NCBI GenBank assembly: GCA_963697285.1
Contig: CAVONI010000002.1
Span: 1 to 64,000, forward strand
Direction of reading: 5' to 3'
Source of the DNA: JAEUQQ01 sp963697285
Lineage (GTDB): Bacteria > Acidobacteriota > Vicinamibacteria > Vicinamibacterales > JAFNAJ01
Length of the DNA stretch: 64,000 nt
In this document: positions 30,245 to 37,801 of the stretch, one piece after another
Layout of the letters: each line of letters starts with the position of its first letter
Position numbering within the stretch: position 1 is the first letter of the stretch
Translations under genes and position numbers: made by a program
The notes under the pieces: generated by a model
What the model was told of the DNA's origin: nothing
The model's database searches: none
What the model saw: the letters and a program-made list of their open reading frames with translations, nothing else

Positions 30245-31269
30245 TGGCCCAGCACCTGCACGCGACGCGCGCCCGCGCGCTCGTCGACCAGTTCGCCTCG
30301 CGCCGCGTCCTCGTGGTCGGCGACGTGATGCTCGACGAATTCATCATCGGGGGCGTCGAGCGCATCTCGCCAGAAGCCCCGGTGCCGGTCGTGCGCTACC
30401 ACCGCAGCGACGCCCGCCTCGGCGGCGCCGCCAACGTGGCGCAGAACGTTGCGGCATACGGCGCGCGCGTCGCCATCGTCGGCCTGACAGGCACCGACGA
30501 GGCGGCCACGACGCTCGCGCGACTCCTCGAGGCCAGCGGCATCGATGCGAGCGGCCTCACGCGCGACCGGTCGCGCCCGACCACGCGCAAGCAGCGCATC
30601 GTCACCACGCGAAACCAGCAGGTCGCGCGGATCGACTACGAGGAAGATGCCGACGCGAGCGGCGACGCCGACGCGGCCCTCGCGACAGACGTGCGCCGCC
30701 TCGGGGCCGACGCCGACGTGATCATCGTCTCCGACTACCTGAAGGGCGTCGTCACGACGTCGGTGATGGGGGCGGCGGTCGATGCCGCACGGGCGCGACA
30801 GATCCCGCTCCTGGTCGACCCGAAGATCCCGCACATCGATCGCTATCGAGGCGCCACGCTGGTGACGCCGAATCACCACGAGGCCGAAACCGCGACCGCC
30901 ATGCGCATCCGGACGAACGACGACGCGCGCGACGCGGCGCGGCGGTTCCGTGCGGCGGCGGGCTGCCGTTCGGTGATGATCACGCGGGGCGAGCAGGGGT
31001 TGTGGTTGCTCGACGGGCGGACGATCGTCGAACAGGCCACACAGGTGGACGACATCGTGGCCGAGATGGGTGTGGACGCGACCGCGCAGGAAGTGTCGGA
31101 TGTCACCGGCGCCGGCGACACCGTGATCGCGACGTGTGCGCTCGCCCTCGCGTGCGGCGCGACGCTGCCGGAATCCGCGATGCTCGCCAACGACGCCGCC
31201 GGCGTCTCGGTGAGCAAGTTCGGTCCGGCGACGGTCACGCGCAACGAGTTGCTGGCGCGCCTCGCGTAG
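30244..31269 (+). CDS. hldA: D-glycero-beta-D-manno-heptose-7-phosphate kinase (HldE kinase domain/HldA)
   Basis: PfkB-family sugar kinase acting after GmhA in ADP-heptose synthesis. Recognisable motifs are VLVVGDVMLDEFIIGGVERI, PEAPVPVVRYH, RLGGAANVAQNVAAYG and the catalytic DVTGAGDTVIATCALALACG. These match the kinase half of E. coli HldE closely. The 341-residue protein lacks the C-terminal nucleotidyltransferase domain, so the adenylyl transfer needs a separate gene not in this window. It sits behind the ligase gene in an LPS mini-operon; gmhA lies 16 kb away in the nuo operon. Confidence 0.92.
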   Translation: MAQHLHATRARALVDQFASRRVLVVGDVMLDEFIIGGVERISPEAPVPVVRYHRSDARLGGAANVAQNVAAYGARVAIVGLTGTDEAATTLARLLEASGIDASGLTRDRSRPTTRKQRIVTTRNQQVARIDYEEDADASGDADAALATDVRRLGADADVIIVSDYLKGVVTTSVMGAAVDAARARQIPLLVDPKIPHIDRYRGATLVTPNHHEAETATAMRIRTNDDARDAARRFRAAAGCRSVMITRGEQGLWLLDGRTIVEQATQVDDIVAEMGVDATAQEVSDVTGAGDTVIATCALALACGATLPESAMLANDAAGVSVSKFGPATVTRNELLARLA

Positions 31270-31286
31270 CCGCGACCCTTCCCCCC

Positions 31287-32882
31287 TCAGTGCCTGAAGT
31301 GGCGCCGGCCCGTGAACACCATCGCCAGGCCGTGGGCGTCGGCCGCGGCGATCACTTCGGCGTCCCGCACCGACCCTCCGGGCTGCACGACGGCCGTCGC
31401 CCCGGCCGCCGCGACCGCGTCAATCCCGTCGCGGAACGGGAAGAACGCATCGGAGGCCACAACCGAGCCAGCCAGTGACCGGGTGGCCTTCATCGTCGCC
31501 ACCTTCACCGAGTCGACGCGGCTCATCTGACCCGCACCGGTCGCGAGCGTCCGGTCGGCAGACGTGAACACGATCGTGTTCGACTTCACGTGGGCGCACA
31601 CGCGCCAGGCGAACCGCAGTGCCTGCCACTCAGCCGGCGTCGGCTGCCGTGTCGTCGCGACGCGCAGGCCCTGCGACGCGAAGGTGGTGTCGTTCCAGGG
31701 AGTCCGCGCTTCGGCGACGCGATCGCTGGCCTGCACCAGGAGGCCGCCGAGGATCGAACGCCACTCGACGTGCGCCTGCTGCAGGTCGGCGAAGCGGCTG
31801 AAGTCGGCGACGACGACCCGCAGGTTGGGCTTGGCCGCGAGGATGGCCAGTGCCGCCGGCTCCGCGGCCGGCGCGATGACGCATTCGATGAACGTCGTCG
31901 CAATGGCCGAGGCCGTCGTTTCGTCGAGCGGGCGATTCAGTCCCACGATGCCGCCGAACGCCGATAGCGGATCGACGTCACGAGCGGCCACGTAGGCGTC
32001 GGCGATGCGTTCGGCCGTGGCGACGCCGCTGGGATTCGTGTGCTTGATCACGCAGGCTGCCGGCTCGTCGAATTCCAGGACGAGGCGTGCCGCGGCATCG
32101 AGGTCGAGCAGGTTGGTGTACGAGAGTTCCTTGCCCTGGAGGACGGTGGCCGCGCCGAGGCCGGTCGAGCCGGGAATCGCGTACCAGGCCGCGACCTGGT
32201 GCGGGTTCTCGCCGTAGCGGAGATCACGCACCTTGGCAAACGTGGCCGAGAGCACCAACGGCAAGCCCGGGGGCGACGGCTCGCGGACGAAGGCCTCGCC
32301 GGTGCGGACCTCTGCCAGCGTCCCGCTGATCGTCTGGTCGTAGCGCGCGGTGTGCGCGAAGGCCTTGCGCGCCAGCTCGAAGCGGAACGCCGGCGTGAAC
32401 CCCTCGGGGGTGTCGAGCGCGGCGACCACCGCGTCGTAGTCGTGCGGTTCGACCACCACGAGCACGTCGCGGAAGTTCTTGGCGGCGGCCCTGACCATCG
32501 ACGGACCACCGATGTCGATCTCCTCGATCAGGTGGTCGAACGGCAGGTCGGGCCTCGCCGCGGCCGCGGCGAACGGATAGAGGTTCACGGCGACGAGATC
32601 GATGAGCCCGATGCCATGCTCGGCCAGGGCAGCGAGGTCATCCGGGCGATCGCGCCTGGCGAGTATCCCGCCATGGACGCGCGGATGCAGGGTCTTGACC
32701 CGTCCGTCGAGCATCTCGGGAAACCCCGTGATGTCGGCCACGCTGGTGACGGGCAGGCCGGCGGCTGCAAGCGCCGCGGAGGTGCCGCCGGTCGAGACGA
32801 GTTCATACCCCCGGGCTACCAGGGCGGTGGCAAACGGGATGAGGCCGGTCTTGTCGGATACGGAAAGAAGTGCGCGAGGCAT
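31287..32882 (-). CDS. purH: Bifunctional AICAR transformylase/IMP cyclohydrolase
   Basis: Catalyses the last two steps of purine synthesis. The 531-residue protein has the N-terminal MGS-like IMP cyclohydrolase domain (LLSVSDKTGLIPFATALVAR, DGRVKTLHPRVHGGILARRD) and the C-terminal transformylase domain. The latter shows the motifs LRYGENPHQVAAWY, VIKHTNPSGVA and SDAFFPFRDGID, and ends in TGRRHFRH. Length is standard. It is convergent with the heptose kinase, with 17 bases between, and divergent from cspA. Confidence 0.97.
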   Translation of the reverse strand: MPRALLSVSDKTGLIPFATALVARGYELVSTGGTSAALAAAGLPVTSVADITGFPEMLDGRVKTLHPRVHGGILARRDRPDDLAALAEHGIGLIDLVAVNLYPFAAAAARPDLPFDHLIEEIDIGGPSMVRAAAKNFRDVLVVVEPHDYDAVVAALDTPEGFTPAFRFELARKAFAHTARYDQTISGTLAEVRTGEAFVREPSPPGLPLVLSATFAKVRDLRYGENPHQVAAWYAIPGSTGLGAATVLQGKELSYTNLLDLDAAARLVLEFDEPAACVIKHTNPSGVATAERIADAYVAARDVDPLSAFGGIVGLNRPLDETTASAIATTFIECVIAPAAEPAALAILAAKPNLRVVVADFSRFADLQQAHVEWRSILGGLLVQASDRVAEARTPWNDTTFASQGLRVATTRQPTPAEWQALRFAWRVCAHVKSNTIVFTSADRTLATGAGQMSRVDSVKVATMKATRSLAGSVVASDAFFPFRDGIDAVAAAGATAVVQPGGSVRDAEVIAAADAHGLAMVFTGRRHFRH

Positions 32883-32943
32883 GCGGGGATTCTACCCGTC
32901 CAGCCGGGGTCCGCCCGACGGATTCCTGCCATGTGACAGTTCG

Positions 32944-32973
32944 TTGACAACTTCGATAACTGATCGTTATGCT
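32944..32973 (+). promoter_or_regulatory. cspA: Promoter of cspA
   Basis: A perfect TTGACA (32944-32949) and TATGCT (32968-32973) lie 18 bases apart on the plus strand, upstream of the cold-shock gene. It is one of the clearest sigma70-type promoters in the window. Transcription would begin near 32980, leaving a leader of about 135 bases. Confidence 0.7.
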
Positions 32974-32979
32974 TGCGCG

Positions 32980-33116
32980 GGCGAGGCTGAGGGCCAGCGT
33001 CGCCACCCTCTTTGTGCAGGTGGAGGGTGCACTGCTTCCCTGCGTCACGCGACGCGTGGGGAGCGTCAAGAACAGGCGGCCCCTGGGCCGCACGCAACAG
33101 TAAGGCAGGAAGTCGC
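32980..33116 (+). promoter_or_regulatory. cspA: Long structured 5' leader of cspA
   Basis: The predicted leader contains CACCCTC (33004-33010) pairing with GAGGGTG (33023-33029), and CACGC / GCGTG around 33046-33058. Long leaders whose fold changes with temperature are known for E. coli cspA; the same principle may apply here. The stems are read by eye; thermosensing is inference. Confidence 0.4.
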
Positions 33117-33326
33117 ATGACGCGCATCACCGGTAAGGTCAAGTGGTTCAACAACGCCAAGGGTTACGGATTCATCGAGCGCGAGTCAGGCTCGGACGTG
33201 TTCGTGCATTTCTCGGCGATTGGGGGCTCGGGATTCCGCTCACTCGAAGAGGGCCAGGCGGTCGAGTTCGAAATCGTTGACGGTCCGAAGGGCCCGCAGG
33301 CCGGCAACGTCACGAAGGCCAACTAG
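33117..33326 (+). CDS. cspA: Cold-shock protein (CspA family)
   Basis: A 69-residue single cold-shock domain that binds single-stranded RNA and DNA and acts as an RNA chaperone. RNP1 is KGYGFIE and RNP2 is VFVHFSAI; the start is MTRITGKVKWFNNAKGYGFI. Length is typical. It is a single-gene unit with its own strong promoter and long leader and with a hairpin after the stop. Many bacteria carry several paralogues, so the exact equivalent of E. coli CspA is not claimed. Confidence 0.96.
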   Translation: MTRITGKVKWFNNAKGYGFIERESGSDVFVHFSAIGGSGFRSLEEGQAVEFEIVDGPKGPQAGNVTKAN

Positions 33327-33347
33327 GTCCCAGCGAACGGCAGTCTC

Positions 33348-33379
33348 GTGGGGATGGACGCCCCGGTGGCCATCCCCAC
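33348..33379 (+). terminator. Hairpin downstream of cspA
   Basis: GTGGGGATGG and CCATCCCCAC form a perfect 10-base-pair stem with a 12-base loop, 22 bases after the cspA stop. A T-run is missing, so termination would rely on the stem or another factor. It lies before the convergent gene at 33434. Confidence 0.5.
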
Positions 33380-33433
33380 CGACCATGGTGCCCCGCAGCC
33401 CTGCAGGCGCGTGCACCACACCTTGACCATCGC

Positions 33434-34072
33434 CTACAGCCTAATCCCGCTCGACCCCGCGCTCACGTTTTCCTGCTGCTTCATCCCCTTCAGTGCCCGC
33501 GCCGTCAGGTGCACGTGCCCGTCCTTGACGGCCACGCGCAGTGCCACCTCTGACGTGCCCTGCGATCGCAGCGCCCGCACCTGATCGCGCACGAGATCGA
33601 CAAAGCGATGGAACGGGACCGGATTCTCTCCGGTCTCGCTCCGCGCGGCCGTCAGTGAGCTGAACAGTTCCTGCAGTTTGTCGCGTTCCGACAGGGGATC
33701 GACGAACGACGTGACGAACACGATGCGGTCGGCATGGTCGCTCGTGCTCCTCTCGGTCCGGTCGACGGCTTCCCGGACGCCCCGGCGCGCAAATGGCCCC
33801 GGCCGGCCCTCCTCTCGCGCACGAAGGCCGCGGTCCCACAGATCGACGAATGCGGCATATCGTGCCTGCAGTTGCTGGAGCCGGAAGCGGGCGCCGGTGC
33901 CATCGATGGAAAGGCGCTCGACACGCTTGAGCTGGGATTCGAACTTCGTCCTGGATTCCCACGGTGGACGCGCCTGCCCCCCGGAGAAGAACAGGTTGTA
34001 CTCAGCTTCGAGCTTGCGCAGTTCGGCCCCGAGCGTCTGCAGGTCACGGTCAGGGTCGCTCGGCTCGGCCAC
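33434..34072 (-). CDS. Uncharacterised protein resembling the MXAN_5187 C-terminal domain
   Basis: A 212-residue protein with no catalytic motif I recognise. Residues about 8-105 (LRKLEAEYNLFFSGGQARPPW, RFRLQQLQARYAAFVDLWDR, REEGRPGPFARRG) resemble the helical domain described from Myxococcus MXAN_5187, recalled from memory and not searched. It begins with a GTG at 34072. No signal peptide or membrane segment is seen; it looks cytosolic and helical. It is followed on the same transcript direction by nothing nearer than cspA, and preceded by another unknown gene 20 bases upstream, so the two probably form an operon. Confidence 0.65.
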   Translation of the reverse strand: MAEPSDPDRDLQTLGAELRKLEAEYNLFFSGGQARPPWESRTKFESQLKRVERLSIDGTGARFRLQQLQARYAAFVDLWDRGLRAREEGRPGPFARRGVREAVDRTERSTSDHADRIVFVTSFVDPLSERDKLQELFSSLTAARSETGENPVPFHRFVDLVRDQVRALRSQGTSEVALRVAVKDGHVHLTARALKGMKQQENVSAGSSGIRL

Positions 34073-34092
34073 GGCGGCGGCTCCGGCGCGTC

Positions 34093-34536
34093 TCAGCGCG
34101 GAATCAGAAACCAGAACAAGGGCAGCCAGAGTTCTCGCGCATACGGAACCGGCCGGTCGTCGATGAGCACCTCGGTCTGGTCGAGTCGCCCGACGATCTC
34201 GAACAGATCGCGCAGCTGCAATGGCTGATCAGGCAAGAACCGCGCCCGGTGCCTGAGCCCGTCACCATTGCCTGTTTCGCGATACTCCGCTGACGCTTTC
34301 GCCATCGAAACCGCACGTTCGTAATCGTCGCCGTCGAAGCGCGGGAAGACCAGAGTGAGCGAGAACGGCCGCGCGTCAGGCCCATAGAGCGCGGCGCGGA
34401 GGTCGGGATCGAGCGACACCAGCTCGTCGTGGTCGGGCTGCTCCGGCAATTCGACGTACGGCCAGAAGGTCTCCTTCGGCTTGAAGGCAGGAACGTCGGG
34501 CGCGGGGATGCCAGCGGGTGTGGGCTCTGATGACAT
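34093..34536 (-). CDS. Uncharacterised protein
   Basis: A 147-residue protein starting at the ATG at 34536 (MSSEPTPAGIPAPDVPAFKP). It has a Pro-rich N terminus and then a mixed domain with PRFDGDDYERAVSMAKAS and LRDLFEIVGRLDQTEVLIDD. The C terminus is rich in aromatic residues (ARELWLPLFWFLIPR). I do not recognise the family. No signal peptide is apparent. It is divergent from selA with a 77-base gap and lies 20 bases upstream of the MXAN_5187-like gene, with which it is probably cotranscribed. Confidence 0.6.
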   Translation of the reverse strand: MSSEPTPAGIPAPDVPAFKPKETFWPYVELPEQPDHDELVSLDPDLRAALYGPDARPFSLTLVFPRFDGDDYERAVSMAKASAEYRETGNGDGLRHRARFLPDQPLQLRDLFEIVGRLDQTEVLIDDRPVPYARELWLPLFWFLIPR

Positions 34537-34613
34537 GTCGGATGGGCCGGGCGCGGCGGCGCGCGGGAGCCGAATGGTATCCTGACGCCGCTGCCGTCGC
34601 AATCGCACCGTCC

Positions 34614-36062
34614 ATGCCCGCATCGCCACGCGACATCCCGTCCATCGACGCCCTGCGCCAGCACGCCGACGCGGCTGTCCTCATCCGGCAGTTCGGGATA
34701 GATGCGACCGTCGCCGCCCTTCGTTCGGCGGCGTCATCGGCACGTGAGCGGCTGGCCGGGTCGGCAGGGGCGTCGAGTCGGGGGCACGCAGAAGGCGGGG
34801 AATCGCTGGCGGCAACGATCGTCGCGGCTGCCGCGGCAGCCCTGCGGCTCCGTGCCCGCGGCTCGTTGCGACGGGTCGTCAACGCCACCGGGGTCATCAT
34901 CCACACCAATCTCGGGCGGGCGCCGTTGCCCGATGCGGCCATCGAGCGGATGGCCCAGGTCGCGCGCGGATACGTGAACCTCGAATACGACCTCGAGTCG
35001 GGGACGCGCGGCCGGCGCGACGTGCATGCCGAGGCCCTCCTGCAGGACCTCACGGGCGCCGAGGCGGCCGTCGTCGTCAACAACAACGCGGCAGCGACCA
35101 TGCTCGTGCTGGCGGCGCTCGCGCACGGCCGCGAGGTCATCGTGTCGCGCGCGGAACTCGTCGAGATCGGCGGCGGCTTCCGGGTGCCCGACATCATGCG
35201 CCAGTCGGGCGCGGTCCTCCGCGAGGTCGGCACGACGAACCGGACGCGCGCGGCCGACTTCGCAGCCGCGATCTCCGATCGCACGGCCATGGTGCTTCGC
35301 GTCCATCCATCCAATTTCCGCATGGATGGATTCGTCGAACGCCCTGATACTGCAGAGTTGGTGGCCGTCGCTCATCGCTTCGGGGTGCTCGTGGTGGAGG
35401 ATCTCGGCAGCGGCAACGTGCTCGGCCGCGGGCTGGGCCTCTTGCCGGGCGAACAGCAGGGCGTCAACGTCGCCGCCCTTGACGAGCCGACGGTGCGCGC
35501 GAGCCTCGAGGCCGGGTACGACGTCGTCACGGTGAGCGGCGACAAGCTGCTCGGCGGCCCGCAGGCGGGCATCGTGCTCGGGCGGCGCGAGGCACTGACG
35601 CCGATCCGGCGGCACCCGCTGATGCGCGCCCTGCGTGTCGACAAGCTCACGTATGCCGCGCTCGAAGCCACCATCCTGGAACACCTCGCAGGGCGTGCGC
35701 GCGACACGGTCCCGGTCGCGCGCATGATCGCGCTGCCGCTGCGCGACGTCGCGGCGCGCGCCGACGCTCTTGCCGGGCAGCTGCAGCGGGTGCGCGGCCT
35801 CGACGTCGCGGTCGTGGACGGCTACTCCACCATCGGCGGCGGCAGCGCACCTGGATCGGCGCTGCCGACACGACTCGTCGCGCTGCACGCCGCCGGCGTG
35901 TCGGCCGACGAACTGGACCGGCGCCTGCGGCAGGGCGACCCCGCGGTCGTCGCGCGCATCCAGGACGGTCGGCTGGTACTTGATCCCCGCACCATTCACC
36001 CGAGCGAAGACGCCGACGTGGCGGCGGCCGTTGCCGTCGCCCTCGCCAGCGATCCGCAGTAG
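34614..36062 (+). CDS. selA: L-seryl-tRNA(Sec) selenium transferase
   Basis: PLP enzyme that converts seryl-tRNA(Sec) to selenocysteyl-tRNA. The 482-residue product has the usual N-terminal helical domain (PSIDALRQHADAAVLIRQFG), the motif RVVNATGVIIHTNLGRAPL, and the PLP-lysine region TVSGDKLLGGPQAGIVLGRR. Length fits bacterial decameric SelA. Its presence implies selB, selC and selD elsewhere; none is adjacent. A weak TATCCT stands about 30 bases before the ATG. It converges with the nuo operon. Confidence 0.95.
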   Translation: MPASPRDIPSIDALRQHADAAVLIRQFGIDATVAALRSAASSARERLAGSAGASSRGHAEGGESLAATIVAAAAAALRLRARGSLRRVVNATGVIIHTNLGRAPLPDAAIERMAQVARGYVNLEYDLESGTRGRRDVHAEALLQDLTGAEAAVVVNNNAAATMLVLAALAHGREVIVSRAELVEIGGGFRVPDIMRQSGAVLREVGTTNRTRAADFAAAISDRTAMVLRVHPSNFRMDGFVERPDTAELVAVAHRFGVLVVEDLGSGNVLGRGLGLLPGEQQGVNVAALDEPTVRASLEAGYDVVTVSGDKLLGGPQAGIVLGRREALTPIRRHPLMRALRVDKLTYAALEATILEHLAGRARDTVPVARMIALPLRDVAARADALAGQLQRVRGLDVAVVDGYSTIGGGSAPGSALPTRLVALHAAGVSADELDRRLRQGDPAVVARIQDGRLVLDPRTIHPSEDADVAAAVAVALASDPQ

Positions 36063-36098
36063 CTGCGTACTTGCGCCGCCGCCGGTGTAGCAGCAACT

Positions 36099-36250
36099 GA
36101 ATTCGGGTCTGACCCCAATTCCGCCGGCGCAACGCGCGGTTCCGCGCCGCGGACTTTTCCACGCAAAGCGCCCTGCGAGCCCGCGCACGCAAGCGGTTGC
36201 AGATCCCCGAGTTGCGGAACAGTACCCGAATTGGGGTCTGACCCCAATTC
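36099..36250. repeat. Pair of GAATTGGGGTC palindromes
   Basis: Two near-identical 23-base palindromes flank about 106 bases. The right one (36228-36250) is a perfect GAATTGGGGTC, T, GACCCCAATTC. The left one (36099-36121) differs by one base (GAATTCGGGTC...). They lie in the convergent gap between selA and nuoN. The arrangement resembles a REP doublet or a small non-autonomous element. Confidence 0.7.
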
Positions 36251-36288
36251 ATCGCAATGCAGGCGAGGGGAAACGTGGGGTGCGTTGT

Positions 36289-36312
36289 GACGCCGCGCGG
36301 AGGCGCGGCGTC
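36289..36312. terminator. Hairpin between selA and nuoN
   Basis: GACGCCGCGC, loop GGAG, GCGCGGCGTC is a perfect 10-base-pair stem 10 bases after the nuoN stop. Placed between convergent genes it may act on both strands. No T-run is visible. Confidence 0.55.
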
Positions 36313-36322
36313 GGAGCACAGG

Positions 36323-37756
36323 TCAGAAGATGGTGGAGATCGAGCGGGTGGCGAGGTCGATGAGGCGCGTCGGCAGGATGCCGAGGTAGAACGTCGCCAC
36401 GGCGGCAAGGGCCAGCCCCACGGTGCCGACGACGCCGAAGGGCGAGACCTCGAGTTCGGCCTTGCTCGTCGACATGAACATCATGACGACGATGCGGAGG
36501 TAGAAGAACACCGAAACCACGCTCGACAGGACACCGACGATGGCGAGGGCGTAGTGGCCCTCGTTGACCGCTGCCGCGAAGATGTACCACTTCGCGATGA
36601 AGCCGGCCATGGGCGGGAAGCCTCCCAGTGAGAGGAGGAACACCGCCAGCAACGTTGCGAGCATCGGCTTCGCGTACCAGAGGCCCGTGAAGTCGGTCAG
36701 TTCGCCGTTGGGCCGCTCGCGCGTCGCGACCAGCGCGATGACACCGAACGCGCCGACGTTCGCGACCGCGTAGGCCGCGAGGTAGAACAGGACGGCCGAC
36801 TTCCCGATCGCGCCGGCCGCGATGAGGCCGACGAGCAGGTACCCGGCGTGCGCGATGCTCGAGTACGCGAGCATCCGCTTGACGTTGGTCTGCACCACAC
36901 CCAGCACCGTGCCCAGGACCATCGTCGCCAGTGCTATCCAGGTCACGACCTCGGTCCAGTTTCCGCGGAGCGGCTCGAACGACGACAGGAACACGCGCAG
37001 GAAGGCCGCCATCGCCGCCGCCTTGACGCCGGTCGACATGAACCCCGTCACGACGGTCGGGGCCCCTTCGTAGGCGTCGGGCGTCCACATGTGGAACGGC
37101 ACGGCCGAGACCTTGAACGCAAAGCCCACGAGCAGCAGGCCGACCGCAAGCCAGACCAGCGGGCTCGGCGACGCGGCCGACTGGGCGATCACCGCCGAGA
37201 GCGTGTCGAGGCGCGTGCTGCCAGAGACCGCGAAGGCGAAGGCGATGCCGTAGAGGAAGAACGCGCTCGAAAAGGCGCCGAGCAGGAAGTACTTGAACGA
37301 TGCCTCGGTGCCGGCCGGATCCGTGCGCTTGATGCCCGTCAGGACGTAGACGGCGATCGACATGATCTCGAGCGCGAGGAAGATGACGAGCAGGTCGGTG
37401 GCCGACGCCATCATCATCATGCCGACGACCGAGAACAGGACGAGGGTGTAGTACTCGCCCGTCGGAATCCCCTCGCGCTCGATGACTTCCGACGAGAACA
37501 TGATCGTCAGCAACCCGATGGCCGCGACGATGATGGTGACGAAGAGCGAGAAGTTATCGGCCTGGATGACGCCGAATCCGACGACATTGCGGTCCCAGAG
37601 CAGGCCGGCCGCGACGATGGCGCCGACGAGGCCGATCACGCCGAGGCCCCCGATCGGCATGCGCTCGTCCTTGCGTCGGAACGCTTCGGCCAGCATCGTC
37701 GCCATCGCGGCGAGGGTGACGATGAGCATCGGCATGATGGCTTGCAGGTTGTCCAT
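36323..37756 (-). CDS. nuoN: NADH-quinone oxidoreductase subunit N
   Basis: Antiporter-like proton-pumping subunit of complex I. The 477-residue protein has about 14 hydrophobic segments and the family motifs VSAVPFHMWTPDAYEGAPT and MLAYSSIAHAGYLLVGLIA. The key lysines and glutamates typical of these subunits appear to be present (TPDAYEG, KRMLAYSSIAH). It is the last gene of the nuo operon, 45 bases after nuoM, and is followed by a strong hairpin. Confidence 0.95.
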   Translation of the reverse strand: MDNLQAIMPMLIVTLAAMATMLAEAFRRKDERMPIGGLGVIGLVGAIVAAGLLWDRNVVGFGVIQADNFSLFVTIIVAAIGLLTIMFSSEVIEREGIPTGEYYTLVLFSVVGMMMMASATDLLVIFLALEIMSIAVYVLTGIKRTDPAGTEASFKYFLLGAFSSAFFLYGIAFAFAVSGSTRLDTLSAVIAQSAASPSPLVWLAVGLLLVGFAFKVSAVPFHMWTPDAYEGAPTVVTGFMSTGVKAAAMAAFLRVFLSSFEPLRGNWTEVVTWIALATMVLGTVLGVVQTNVKRMLAYSSIAHAGYLLVGLIAAGAIGKSAVLFYLAAYAVANVGAFGVIALVATRERPNGELTDFTGLWYAKPMLATLLAVFLLSLGGFPPMAGFIAKWYIFAAAVNEGHYALAIVGVLSSVVSVFFYLRIVVMMFMSTSKAELEVSPFGVVGTVGLALAAVATFYLGILPTRLIDLATRSISTIF

Positions 37757-37801
37757 GATGTCTCTAGTCGGTCGCGTCGGTCGTCTGCGAATCGAAATCG
37801 G

